Assembly (NCBI GenBank): GCA_900768875.1
Contig: CAAGEP010000011.1
Location: forward strand, 1-45,267
DNA from: Alphaproteobacteria bacterium
GTDB lineage: Bacteria > Pseudomonadota > Alphaproteobacteria > CAAGCB01 > CAG-977
Length of the DNA: 45,267 bases
Direction of reading: 5' to 3'
In this document: piece by piece, positions 17,166-24,166 of the stretch
Position numbering within the stretch: the first letter of the stretch is position 1
Layout of the letters: every line of letters starts with the position of its first letter
Program-made: the position numbers and the translations under genes
The notes under the pieces: generated by a model
The model's input: the letters and a program-made list of their open reading frames with translations, nothing else
Database searches by the model: none
What the model was told of the DNA's origin: nothing

Positions 17166-17768
17166 ATGCTTTTTTTCATTGTTCCCCTGATAATTACCTT
17201 TATCGTCTTTTTCCTTTTACTGTCTTTAAAGTTCGTCAAAAGACCGCCCGAAGTCAAAGCAACAATGATTTCATCGATGAAATGGCTGTTCTTTGCGTTT
17301 TCCGTCGCGGCGGGACTGTTTTGCTTTATCAACGACAAAGCGACCTACTTTGAATGCCGCAAAGAAACAAACGCATGTGTTTATTACCGTTCGACGATTT
17401 TCAATCCCGAAATGCGGTTTGCGGACAAAATTCCTTTAACCGCCCGCAGCACCGCTTTTGTAAAAAAAGTCAAACGTCATCGCAAACATTCCTCTTATTA
17501 CGAATACACAGTCATGTTGGTTTCGGCAAACTCCGAATATGAATTGCCGATGACTTTCCGCAACGAGGAATGGGCAACCGAGGAAAAAGTCAAACTGAAC
17601 CGTTTTTTGACGGGCGAACGCGACAGATACGTTTATATGAAAGGGGCGCCCGAACCGACCTTGAACGATTTTGAAAAAGGACTGTTGTTCACGTTTTACG
17701 TCACAACGTTGATTTTCGTGCTTTGGTTAATCAAAGAATGGCGCAGAAAAAGAACACGCGTTCTGTAA
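17166..17768 (+). CDS. Hypothetical membrane protein with extracytoplasmic-type domain
   Basis: This 200-residue protein of unknown family has hydrophobic segments at about 2-22, 38-56 and 169-187. The region between the second and third helices (57-168) contains two cysteines (C64, C71) and a Lys/Arg/Tyr-rich beta-type domain. It follows xerC by 12 bp with a good Shine-Dalgarno (AAAGGAAA) and is probably co-transcribed. Its 3' end converges with the Cys-motif protein gene. Topology suggests a membrane-anchored domain, but no function can be assigned. Confidence 0.65.
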   Translation: MLFFIVPLIITFIVFFLLLSLKFVKRPPEVKATMISSMKWLFFAFSVAAGLFCFINDKATYFECRKETNACVYYRSTIFNPEMRFADKIPLTARSTAFVKKVKRHRKHSSYYEYTVMLVSANSEYELPMTFRNEEWATEEKVKLNRFLTGERDRYVYMKGAPEPTLNDFEKGLLFTFYVTTLIFVLWLIKEWRRKRTRVL

Positions 17769-17775
17769 AACGCTG

Positions 17776-18180
17776 TTATTTTTTCAGTTCCGCCTCAAAC
17801 AATTTCGCCGCCGTTTCGATGCACTTGGCGCACGGATAAACGGGCAATCCCGTTTGCCCTTTCAGTTCGCGGCAGATTGTCGAACCCGCTTCGGCTTTGA
17901 AAGCGGCAGCCAATTCGCGAACGTCTTTGTAAAGCGCGGCTCTGCCCGCCTTGTCCCCGATTCCGTTTTTGCTTTTCATCCCCAACAGCATGAACACCGC
18001 CGACACCGCGCCGCAAGTATCCCCCATGCCGCCCATGCCCGTGCCGAAAGCTTCGGCGATATGATAGGCCGTTTGCTCGTCCAATCCGTACAAATCGGCA
18101 TAAGCGCACAAAATCGCCTGCGCACAGTTGTAACCGTGTTTTTCACGCAAATCGACCGCTTTTTGAACTCTGCTTTCCAT
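17776..18180 (-). CDS. C_GCAxxG_C_C family probable redox protein
   Basis: This 134-residue protein matches the C_GCAxxG_C_C family. The cysteines are arranged as YNC..ILC (19, 25), a DTCGAVSAV core, STIC, and a final PCAKC pair. A glycine-rich GTGMGGMGDTCGA precedes the core. Families of this type are suspected redox or metal-binding proteins of anaerobes, with no settled biochemical role. The ATG at 18180 has AGGAGA five bases upstream. The next gene on this strand (small lipoprotein) lies 9 bp before it, so the two may be one unit. Confidence 0.85.
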   Translation of the reverse strand: MESRVQKAVDLREKHGYNCAQAILCAYADLYGLDEQTAYHIAEAFGTGMGGMGDTCGAVSAVFMLLGMKSKNGIGDKAGRAALYKDVRELAAAFKAEAGSTICRELKGQTGLPVYPCAKCIETAAKLFEAELKK

Positions 18181-18189
18181 AAGCTTCTC

Positions 18190-18603
18190 CTATTTGATTT
18201 CCATAAAGATTTGGTGCCGTTCGTCCTTAATTGAAACGGGCGCGTCCAATCCGATGCGCTGTACTTCGGGTTGCATGTTCAAATAAATCTGACGGGACTT
18301 CACGCCCGCCTTCATCAAAGCCTCGGCTACCGTTTGCAGGCGTGCAAACGCCAGATCGACTTGGTTTCGCGGAACGCCCGCGTAAGCAATGTTGCCGTAC
18401 AGTTCGATTTGTTGATTTGGTTTCAACCCTGCCGCCAAATCGGAAATTTCGCGCTCGGCATCAATATTCATCAGCGCACTGTTATAACCGAAGTTTAAAA
18501 CATAAGTATTTGGCGCGATTTGCAGACAAAACCGTTCCGACACATCGCGGACGGAACACGCCGCGAAAAAAAATCCGCAAAAAATCAAAAACAGTCTTTT
18601 CAT
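18190..18603 (-). CDS. Small lipoprotein, possibly OmpA-like fold
   Basis: This 137-residue protein begins with a lipoprotein signal peptide and lipobox FAAC (Cys16). The mature part contains a strand-helix pattern (QIELYGNIAYA ... DLAFARLQTVAEALMKAGV ... QIYLN) reminiscent of OmpA C-terminal/BON-like domains, where the helix reads R-x-x-x-V-x-x-x-L-x-x-x-G-V. The full OmpA signature is not present, so the assignment is tentative. It is divergent from tRNA-Leu, whose 5' end is only 34 bp from this start. Confidence 0.7.
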   Translation of the reverse strand: MKRLFLIFCGFFFAACSVRDVSERFCLQIAPNTYVLNFGYNSALMNIDAEREISDLAAGLKPNQQIELYGNIAYAGVPRNQVDLAFARLQTVAEALMKAGVKSRQIYLNMQPEVQRIGLDAPVSIKDERHQIFMEIK

Positions 18604-18637
18604 TTGTCCCGTCCTTATGCTACAAAGAATCGTCTGC

Positions 18638-18725
18638 GCGGATATGGTGGAATGGTAGACACAACAGACTTAAAATCTGTTGAGGCTTTGTCCTCGTGCG
18701 GGTTCAAGTCCCGCTATCCGCACCA
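18638..18725 (+). tRNA. tRNA-Leu (TAA anticodon)
   Basis: The 88-base class II tRNA has acceptor stem GCGGATA/TATCCGC, anticodon loop CTTAAAA (anticodon TAA), a long variable arm typical of leucine, T arm GCGGG/CCCGC and an encoded CCA. It reads UUA and UUG codons. Confidence 0.97.
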
Positions 18726-18728
18726 ATC

Positions 18729-18757
18729 AAAAGCCCTGAAATTTCGGGGCTTTTTTT
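18729..18757 (+). terminator. Terminator of tRNA-Leu
   Basis: AAAGCCCTGAAA pairs with TTTCGGGGCTTT (one G-U pair) and is followed by a run of seven T ending at 18757. Confidence 0.85.
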
Positions 18758-18832
18758 ATTATCGGAAATCGGATTTCGGATTGCAACAGGATTGTTACGG
18801 CGGTGACGCTGTTTTTTCTTGAATAAAATCTC

Positions 18833-18861
18833 TTGTTCCAATTCTCTATGTTCGATAGAAT
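18833..18861 (+). promoter_or_regulatory. Putative promoter with overlapping inverted repeat
   Basis: TTGTTC (18833-18838) and TAGAAT (18856-18861) are 17 bp apart, ahead of the small ORF at 18897. An imperfect inverted repeat (AATTCT at 18840-18845 and AGAATT at 18857-18862) overlaps the -10 box and could bind a repressor. Confidence 0.45.
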
Positions 18862-18896
18862 TGTGTAAAATGATTCAATCAAAAGGAATTTTCACC

Positions 18897-19136
18897 ATGC
18901 CCGATAGGGAAGTCCATACAATCCAAGAGTTGATTTTTTACCAATACGCCAAGATTATTGCCAAAAGCGCGAAACACGACACGGGGCTTTACACGTTTTT
19001 CAACAAACTGAACGGAACGGTTCATAATTCCGACCTCGTCCCGCCGCCGTTATTTTATAAGCATACGCAAAACGCGGCCGGCTCATTCTTTAAAGCCATA
19101 ATGTTTCAGCAAATACTTTCCGTGTCGCGTGCATAG
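18897..19136 (+). CDS. Small protein, possible internally deleted HNH-protein remnant
   Basis: This 79-residue ORF has a proper Shine-Dalgarno (AAAAGGA) and a promoter-like sequence upstream, so it may be expressed. From memory, its N-terminus (REVHTIQELIFYQYAKIIAKSA) resembles the start of a group of HNH endonuclease proteins. The second part (GLYTFF ... SDLVPPPL) resembles the segment that follows the HNH core in the same group. The cysteine/histidine core expected between them is missing, which would make this an internal-deletion remnant. The alternative is a genuine small protein of unknown role. The similarity has not been checked. Confidence 0.45.
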   Translation: MPDREVHTIQELIFYQYAKIIAKSAKHDTGLYTFFNKLNGTVHNSDLVPPPLFYKHTQNAAGSFFKAIMFQQILSVSRA

Positions 19137-19206
19137 ACTTCCGATTTTGCGGGATGATAAACCTAATGACCTTTCTCTTTCATAAGAAGGCCGTCGTCTA
19201 ATTGCT

Positions 19207-19236
19207 AAAAAAAGCGGGTTTTTCAGACCCGCTTTT
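19207..19236. terminator. Bidirectional terminator between the small ORF and accA
   Basis: AAAAGCGGGT (19210-19219) pairs with ACCCGCTTTT (19227-19236) around a 7-base loop. On the minus strand a run of seven U follows, so it mainly ends accA. Confidence 0.85.
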
Positions 19237-19239
19237 GAA

Positions 19240-20229
19240 TTACGCTTCCTGCAGGCGCGTCATTTTCATGAATTTGTCGGCACGATCCTGTTTGACTTTG
19301 TCGCGATCCAGTTTTATCAGTTCGGACAAGTGTTTGAAAACCGCATCGCCTACGGCCGCAATGGTTTGTGCGGGCGCGCGGTGCGCCGCGCCTTCGGCTT
19401 CGGGGATGATTTCGTCAATGACGTTCAGCGCTTTCAAATCCCGCGCCGTCAAGTGCAAAGCGTCGGCGGCCTTTTGCGCCTGCTGTCCGTCGCGCCACAA
19501 AATGCCGGCGCATCCTTCGGGCGAAATGACGGAATAAATCGAATTTTCCAGCATCAAAATGCGGTTTGCGGTGGCAATCGCAATCGCGCCGCCCGAACCG
19601 CCTTCGCCGATAACGACGCTGATGACGGGGACGCGCACGCCAAAGCTGGCGTCAATGCAGGATGCAATCGCTTCCGCCTGACCGCGTTCTTCGCCCTCCA
19701 GTCCGGGGAAAGCCCCCGCCGTGTCGACGAACGTGATAATCGGCAATCCGAAGCGGTCGGCCAGTTTCATCAAGCGGATGGCTTTGCGGTAGCCTTCGGG
19801 TTTCGCCATGCCGAAGCTGTGTTTCAAGCGGGTTTCGATGTCGTGGCCTTTTTCCTGTCCGATAACGACGACGGAATAACCTTGAAAACGTCCGACGCCG
19901 CCGACGATGGCTTCGTCTTCGCCGAACAGGCGGTCGCCCGCCAGCAGTTCAAAGTCGGTAATCAAAGCGTTGATGTAATCAAGGCAATGCGGACGGTTGG
20001 GATGGCGCGCGACCTGCGTTTTCTGCCACGGGGTCAGTTTGGAATACAGCTGTTCCGCCTGTTTTTCGACCTTTTTCTGCAAACGCGAGATTTCTTCGGC
20101 GATATTGACGCCGTCCTCGGTTGCGGAAAGACGGCGCAAGCCTTCAATCTTGCTTTCCAATTCGGCAATCGGTTTTTCAAATTCCAAATACTGTTCCTGT
20201 TCCATGGAAAACTCCGTTAAAAAATCCAT
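19240..20229 (-). CDS. accA: Acetyl-CoA carboxylase carboxyltransferase subunit alpha
   Basis: This 329-residue subunit, paired with AccD, transfers the carboxyl group from biotin to acetyl-CoA in the first step of fatty acid synthesis. The helical N-terminus (FEKPIAELESKI) and the crotonase-fold core are standard, including RFGLPIITFVDTAGAFPG and GEGGSGGAIAI, the oxyanion-hole glycines. The ATG at 20229 is preceded by AAAGGACG; a GTG at 20247 would add six residues. Gene length and content are ordinary. Confidence 0.97.
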   Translation of the reverse strand: MDFLTEFSMEQEQYLEFEKPIAELESKIEGLRRLSATEDGVNIAEEISRLQKKVEKQAEQLYSKLTPWQKTQVARHPNRPHCLDYINALITDFELLAGDRLFGEDEAIVGGVGRFQGYSVVVIGQEKGHDIETRLKHSFGMAKPEGYRKAIRLMKLADRFGLPIITFVDTAGAFPGLEGEERGQAEAIASCIDASFGVRVPVISVVIGEGGSGGAIAIATANRILMLENSIYSVISPEGCAGILWRDGQQAQKAADALHLTARDLKALNVIDEIIPEAEGAAHRAPAQTIAAVGDAVFKHLSELIKLDRDKVKQDRADKFMKMTRLQEA

Positions 20230-20346
20230 TTTCGTCCTTTCTATCACTTTTGGAGTTTAGAGAGAATAAAAATCCTCAAATTTACCGATTTTTTATAAAA
20301 AAGGCCTACAGTCAAGGCGGTAACATCCGCGAAAAAGGGTCAAAAT

Positions 20347-21237
20347 ATGGTTGGTTTAATCGTTTTGTTCAGCTTTGCCGTCGCCGTTTCCCTGCTTTGG
20401 CTGGGAGGAGTCGGATTTTATGTCTTTGCCAAAATCGGTTTTGCGCAACTGTTCGGACTGCCTGTCAGCGAAATCGCGATGATTGCCGCGACGGCGTTTG
20501 CGCCTTTGGCGGCGTTGTGGCTGGTAACGGGGCTGTTGTACAATGTGATGACGCTGAAAAAGCAAAGCAACACCATCAACCTTTTGCTGACGCAAACCAG
20601 ACGTTCCGCCGATCATGCCGAAGCCATGGTCAGAACGCTGATGGAAGCGCAAATTCAGACCCGCAGCGCCATGGTTTTGCACAACGCGGATTTGTTTATT
20701 AACGAATTGAATGATTTGTTGTCCGACATTCTGGTCAGATTCGGGCTGGTGCAGGCTGCGCATACGGAACTGATTTGGCAGCGCGTCGGCAACGGAAACA
20801 AGTGGGCTTTTTGCAAAGTGCTGCTGCTGAATGCCGAAAATTCGCCGCATTTCAAGGAAGATTTGAAAAACAGGCTGATGCGCGACGACATTCTGTCGAA
20901 CGCGGTTCGGACGTTCTGCTACCGGTTTGAACAAATGTTCACGATGCTGGAACGCCACGATATTGAGCACTATCTGACCAAAATTTTTGAAGAGGGGGCT
21001 TTGGGGCGCGTTTATTTGCGCTTTGTCGAAGCGTGCCGCGAAGTCGACCGTCCCGAACCGCAAGCCTACATGCCGTCCGAATCGGCTGAAACGGAAGCGC
21101 CCGCCGAATCCGTTTCTGACGAACAGCCGGCAGCCGAAGCAGAGGAAACTTATTTCCCCGATCCCGAACCGCAGCCCGATATCGATACGGAATCGGACGA
21201 AGTAACGCCGTTCGGATTTTTGCGCCCGACGCGATAA
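20347..21237 (+). CDS. Hypothetical membrane protein with coiled coil and acidic tail
   Basis: This 296-residue protein of unknown family has two N-terminal membrane helices (about 2-30 and 37-66). A cytoplasmic helical region (68-240) follows and begins like a coiled coil (LKKQSNTINLLLTQTRRSADHAEAM). The last 55 residues are rich in Pro, Glu and Ala and probably disordered. The layout recalls membrane-tethered scaffold or sensor proteins, but no catalytic motif is visible. Shine-Dalgarno AAAGGG precedes the ATG. It is divergent from accA and 69 bp upstream of the alcohol dehydrogenase. Confidence 0.65.
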   Translation: MVGLIVLFSFAVAVSLLWLGGVGFYVFAKIGFAQLFGLPVSEIAMIAATAFAPLAALWLVTGLLYNVMTLKKQSNTINLLLTQTRRSADHAEAMVRTLMEAQIQTRSAMVLHNADLFINELNDLLSDILVRFGLVQAAHTELIWQRVGNGNKWAFCKVLLLNAENSPHFKEDLKNRLMRDDILSNAVRTFCYRFEQMFTMLERHDIEHYLTKIFEEGALGRVYLRFVEACREVDRPEPQAYMPSESAETEAPAESVSDEQPAAEAEETYFPDPEPQPDIDTESDEVTPFGFLRPTR

Positions 21238-21306
21238 AGCTTTTTTTTTCAGATTAAACGCGTTAAACTGTCCGCGCTTTGAAATTCAAGCGGGAAAGGT
21301 CTTGCC

Positions 21307-22488
21307 ATGATTGATTTTGATTTTTCGATTCCGACAAAAGTGCTGTTCGGCGTGGGAAAGCTGGATGAACTGAAACGCGAAAAACTGCCGGGAAAATTGG
21401 CTCTGGTGGTTATTTCAAACGGCAATACCATGCGCGAACGCGGATATTTGGACAGGGTTTTGTCGGCGCTGAAACATCAGAACATCGACTATATGGTTTA
21501 CGATAAAATCACCGTCAACGCGGGCAAGGACGAAGTGATGGAAGCCGCGCAGTTCGCCCGTGACAATTTTTGCGATTTTGTGCTGGGACTGGGCGGCGGC
21601 AGCGTGATTGACGCGGCGAAAGCCATTGCTTTGATGGCGCGCAACCCCGGAGATTTGTGGGATTACATCGTGACGGGGTCGGGTAAAGGGTTGCCCGTTA
21701 AAAACGCCGCGCTGCCGATTGTCGCGATTCTGACGACGGCGGGAACGGGAACGGAAGCCGACCAATGGATGGTCGTGACAAACCGCGCTTTGAAGGAAAT
21801 GATAGGCTTCGGTGTTCCGTCGACTTTTCCGGCGTTGTCCGTCCTTGATCCGGAACTGATGGTGTCCGTGCCGCCGTTTTTGACGGCGATTCAAGGCTTT
21901 GACGCCTTTTTCCAAGCCGCGGAGGGATTCATCGCCAAAATCGCGACCCCTATCAGCGAAGCCTTTTCTTTACAGATTTTACGTCTGGTTTCAAAATATT
22001 TGCCGCGCGTCGTCCAAAACGGCAATGATTTAGAGGCCAGAACGAATATTGCTTTGGCGGGACTGCTGTCGGGCATGGTGCAGTCGACATCCAGCTGCAC
22101 GTCGCTTCATTCGATTGAACACGGATTGACGGCAACTTATCCCGATTTGCCGCACGGGGCGGGATTGCTGATGCTGTCCGAAGCTTATTTTTCGTTTTTC
22201 GCGCGCTATGTTCCCGACAGATTTATCAAAATGGCGCATATTTTAGGGGCGGAAACGGACGGTTTGCCCGATGCGGAAAAACCGCTGGCGTTTGTCAAGG
22301 CCATGAAATCTTTGCAGGAAGCTTGCGGCGTTTCCGATTTGAAAATGTCGGATTACGGCGTGAAAATCGATGAAATGGAGGCTGTTGCCCGCAACGCGCA
22401 TAAAACGATGAGCAATCTGTTCGCCATGGACAGATACAGTTTGTCGCTGAAGGAAACGGTTGATATCCTGACGCAAGCTTACAAATAA
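21307..22488 (+). CDS. Iron-type alcohol dehydrogenase family, altered metal site
   Basis: This 393-residue protein is a group III (iron-containing) alcohol dehydrogenase. It has the NAD-binding GLGGGSVIDAAK (94-105) and the TTAGTGTEAD loop. The metal ligands normally read D-x-x-x-H, then H and PH-G. Here they are Asp199, Gln203 (a CAA codon, replacing the first histidine), His268 and His283. The enzyme may therefore bind a different metal, bind it weakly, or have changed chemistry. Substrate class cannot be set from sequence; relatives act on small alcohols, aldehydes and phosphonate intermediates. A shared terminator follows. Confidence 0.88.
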   Translation: MIDFDFSIPTKVLFGVGKLDELKREKLPGKLALVVISNGNTMRERGYLDRVLSALKHQNIDYMVYDKITVNAGKDEVMEAAQFARDNFCDFVLGLGGGSVIDAAKAIALMARNPGDLWDYIVTGSGKGLPVKNAALPIVAILTTAGTGTEADQWMVVTNRALKEMIGFGVPSTFPALSVLDPELMVSVPPFLTAIQGFDAFFQAAEGFIAKIATPISEAFSLQILRLVSKYLPRVVQNGNDLEARTNIALAGLLSGMVQSTSSCTSLHSIEHGLTATYPDLPHGAGLLMLSEAYFSFFARYVPDRFIKMAHILGAETDGLPDAEKPLAFVKAMKSLQEACGVSDLKMSDYGVKIDEMEAVARNAHKTMSNLFAMDRYSLSLKETVDILTQAYK

Positions 22489-22490
22489 AA

Positions 22491-22517
22491 AAAAGCCCGC
22501 GAATCGCGGGCTTTTTT
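22491..22517. terminator. Bidirectional terminator between ADH and carD
   Basis: AAAAGCCCGCG (22491-22501) pairs with CGCGGGCTTTT (22505-22515) around a 3-base loop, with A- and T-runs on the two sides serving both convergent genes. Confidence 0.9.
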
Positions 22518-22530
22518 AAAAGAAAAACAA

Positions 22531-23031
22531 TCAGCAGGCCGTTTCCAGAATACCGCACAATTTGACGGTCGCGTCTTCCGTTTTGATTTTATCGACGGCG
22601 GCCAATTCGTTTGCCAGACGATCCAACGCCTGTTCATAAATCTGACGTTCACTGTACGATTGATCTGATTGGGACTGCGAGCGGTACAAATCGCGCACGA
22701 CTTCCGCAATGGCGACCGGATCGCCGGAATTGATTTTCGCTTCGTATTCTTGGGCGCGGCGGCTCCACATCGTGCGTTTGGATTTGGATTTCCCGCGCAA
22801 CGTTTCCAGAGCCGTATCCATGATGGAACGGTTGGACAGCTTTCGTAAGCCCGAATTTTTGGCTTTCATCATCGGAACGCGCAAAGTCATGCGGTCTTTG
22901 TCAAAGTGGACGGCGATTAACTCCAATTCCTGTCCTGCCACGGTATCTTTGGTGATACTCATCACTTTCCCTACGCCGTGTGTCGGATAAACGACAAAAT
23001 CACCGGCTGAAAAAGAAATTTCCTTTGCCAT
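22531..23031 (-). CDS. carD: CarD/CdnL-type RNA polymerase-binding regulator
   Basis: This 166-residue protein has the N-terminal CarD_CdnL_TRCF Tudor-like domain (FSAGDFVVYPTHGVGKV, residues 7-23; then a V-P segment near RVPMM). A helical C-terminal domain includes a basic stretch (KSKSKRTMWSRRAQEY), with the Trp that typically wedges the promoter bubble. In alphaproteobacteria this protein binds the RNA polymerase beta subunit and stabilises open complexes at rRNA and other promoters. The 161-bp upstream gap has no other gene and no promoter pair I would defend. Confidence 0.93.
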   Translation of the reverse strand: MAKEISFSAGDFVVYPTHGVGKVMSITKDTVAGQELELIAVHFDKDRMTLRVPMMKAKNSGLRKLSNRSIMDTALETLRGKSKSKRTMWSRRAQEYEAKINSGDPVAIAEVVRDLYRSQSQSDQSYSERQIYEQALDRLANELAAVDKIKTEDATVKLCGILETAC

Positions 23032-23192
23032 TTTCTGTAAGATTCCCGTTAAAAATTAAACCCTGCGAACCCCGTTGTTCAAAAAGGGGAAGTTATCGCA
23101 TATTTTCCTTTATACCATAAAACCCCCGATTTTGGTAGGAAATCTTGATAAAAATATTGCAAATTTATGACCTTTCGGTGTAACCGATTGAA

Positions 23193-23660
23193 TTACAAGG
23201 ATTCCGGCGGCGGCAGCGTATCGGGAATCAGACGCGTTTCCTTGCCGTACAAAACGAACACTTTTTGCCCGACGGACAAAGGATTGTTCAGCCCCTGAAT
23301 CACGTTAATCATATCCCCGTCAGTCAGACGGACAATGTATTGCAAAGCCTGCTGTTTGGTCAGTTCGTTTTGCGTAATGCCGCCGATGAACGCGCCCGCC
23401 AGCGCGCCGCCGACCGAAGCCAGAACCGACCCCGCGCCGTGCCCGATCGTCGAAGCGGCGACTCCGCCCGCGACTCCGCCCAAAACAGAGCCTGTACCGC
23501 TTGATCCCTGGATAGAAACGGTGCGCACATCGACGATAACGCCTTGCGCGACCGCCGAAGCCTGTCCGACCGAAGAAAGCTTGTACGCGTTATCGTTGAT
23601 ATCGGCCGCGCATCCGACGGCGGCAAGACATGCCATCACAACAAAAAAAAGCTTTTTCAT
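23193..23660 (-). CDS. SlyB/Pcp-like glycine-zipper outer-membrane lipoprotein
   Basis: This 155-residue lipoprotein has lipobox AAVGC (Cys17). A glycine-zipper segment (about 54-96, with GGVAGGVAASTIGHGAG and VGGALAGAFIGG) inserts in or packs against membrane. The C-terminal beta-type domain (YIVRLTDGDMINVIQG ... GQKVFVLYG) is the SlyB/YcfJ pattern. SlyB proteins protect the outer membrane in stress and are often PhoPQ-regulated in enterobacteria; regulation here is unknown. Shine-Dalgarno GGGAGA precedes the ATG. It lies 58 bp after another lipoprotein gene on the same strand. Confidence 0.85.
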   Translation of the reverse strand: MKKLFFVVMACLAAVGCAADINDNAYKLSSVGQASAVAQGVIVDVRTVSIQGSSGTGSVLGGVAGGVAASTIGHGAGSVLASVGGALAGAFIGGITQNELTKQQALQYIVRLTDGDMINVIQGLNNPLSVGQKVFVLYGKETRLIPDTLPPPESL

Positions 23661-23718
23661 AGGCGTTCTCCCGTTTTTTAAACCAGTTTACGCCCGCAAA
23701 GCCGACAGGAACAGACGG

Positions 23719-24162
23719 CTATTCGTCCATATCGGATTCGTCTTCTTCTTCCTGATAGGACAAAGTGTCGATTCGGCGTTCGTTTTTCAAAGCATCCAGC
23801 GTCCTTTGCCCCGCTTTGTCAAAGGAATAGTAATCGACAAACGCCTTTTTGTTCAAAGTGTGGGCGTCAATGGCGGCTTGGGGGACTGCCCACAAAATCG
23901 AAATGGGATAAATGAAGAAAAAGTTTAAAACGCCGTAAGAAACCTGGTCGGCATCACCGTCCTTGCCCGCAGACAGATACAAATTCCCCGCAAAAGGCAA
24001 GACGTTCAAGAACCCTGCCAAAAACACGTTTTTGGGCTGAGTCCACGACGGCGTTAAACCGTAACTTTTCAATTCCTGCGCTGTTTTTTCGTCTTGGGCG
24101 GACAAAGTTACACATCCGCCCAAGGTCAAGGCAATCATCAAACAGATGATAAGCCGCTTCAT
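23719..24162 (-). CDS. Lipoprotein of unknown function
   Basis: This 147-residue lipoprotein has lipobox TLGGC (Cys17). The mature part contains hydrophobic stretches (NVFLAGFLNVLPFAGNLYL, about 46-64, and a second around 80-100: VLNFFFIYPISILWAVP). It ends in a very acidic tail (EEEDESDMDE). The pattern of G-x-x-N-x-Y-L followed by a second hydrophobic segment resembles small two-segment membrane lipoproteins, but no family is certain. The ATG at 24162 begins 4 bp after the glutamate dehydrogenase stop, so the two are co-transcribed; a GTG at 24183 would overlap it. Confidence 0.7.
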   Translation of the reverse strand: MKRLIICLMIALTLGGCVTLSAQDEKTAQELKSYGLTPSWTQPKNVFLAGFLNVLPFAGNLYLSAGKDGDADQVSYGVLNFFFIYPISILWAVPQAAIDAHTLNKKAFVDYYSFDKAGQRTLDALKNERRIDTLSYQEEEDESDMDE

Positions 24163-24166
24163 CGCT

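Noticed and set aside
18833..18853. Two GTTC words resembling the alphaproteobacterial LexA box.
   Set aside because: The spacing is 11 bp, whereas the known box is GTTC-N7-GTTC.
21240..21250. Run of nine T after the membrane-protein gene, considered as a terminator.
   Set aside because: No stable hairpin directly precedes the T-run.
23032..23192. Gap upstream of carD examined for a small RNA or terminator.
   Set aside because: Only a 4-bp stem (CGGT/ACCG) and a weak CCCC/GGGG pairing are present, with no U-run and no convincing promoter.
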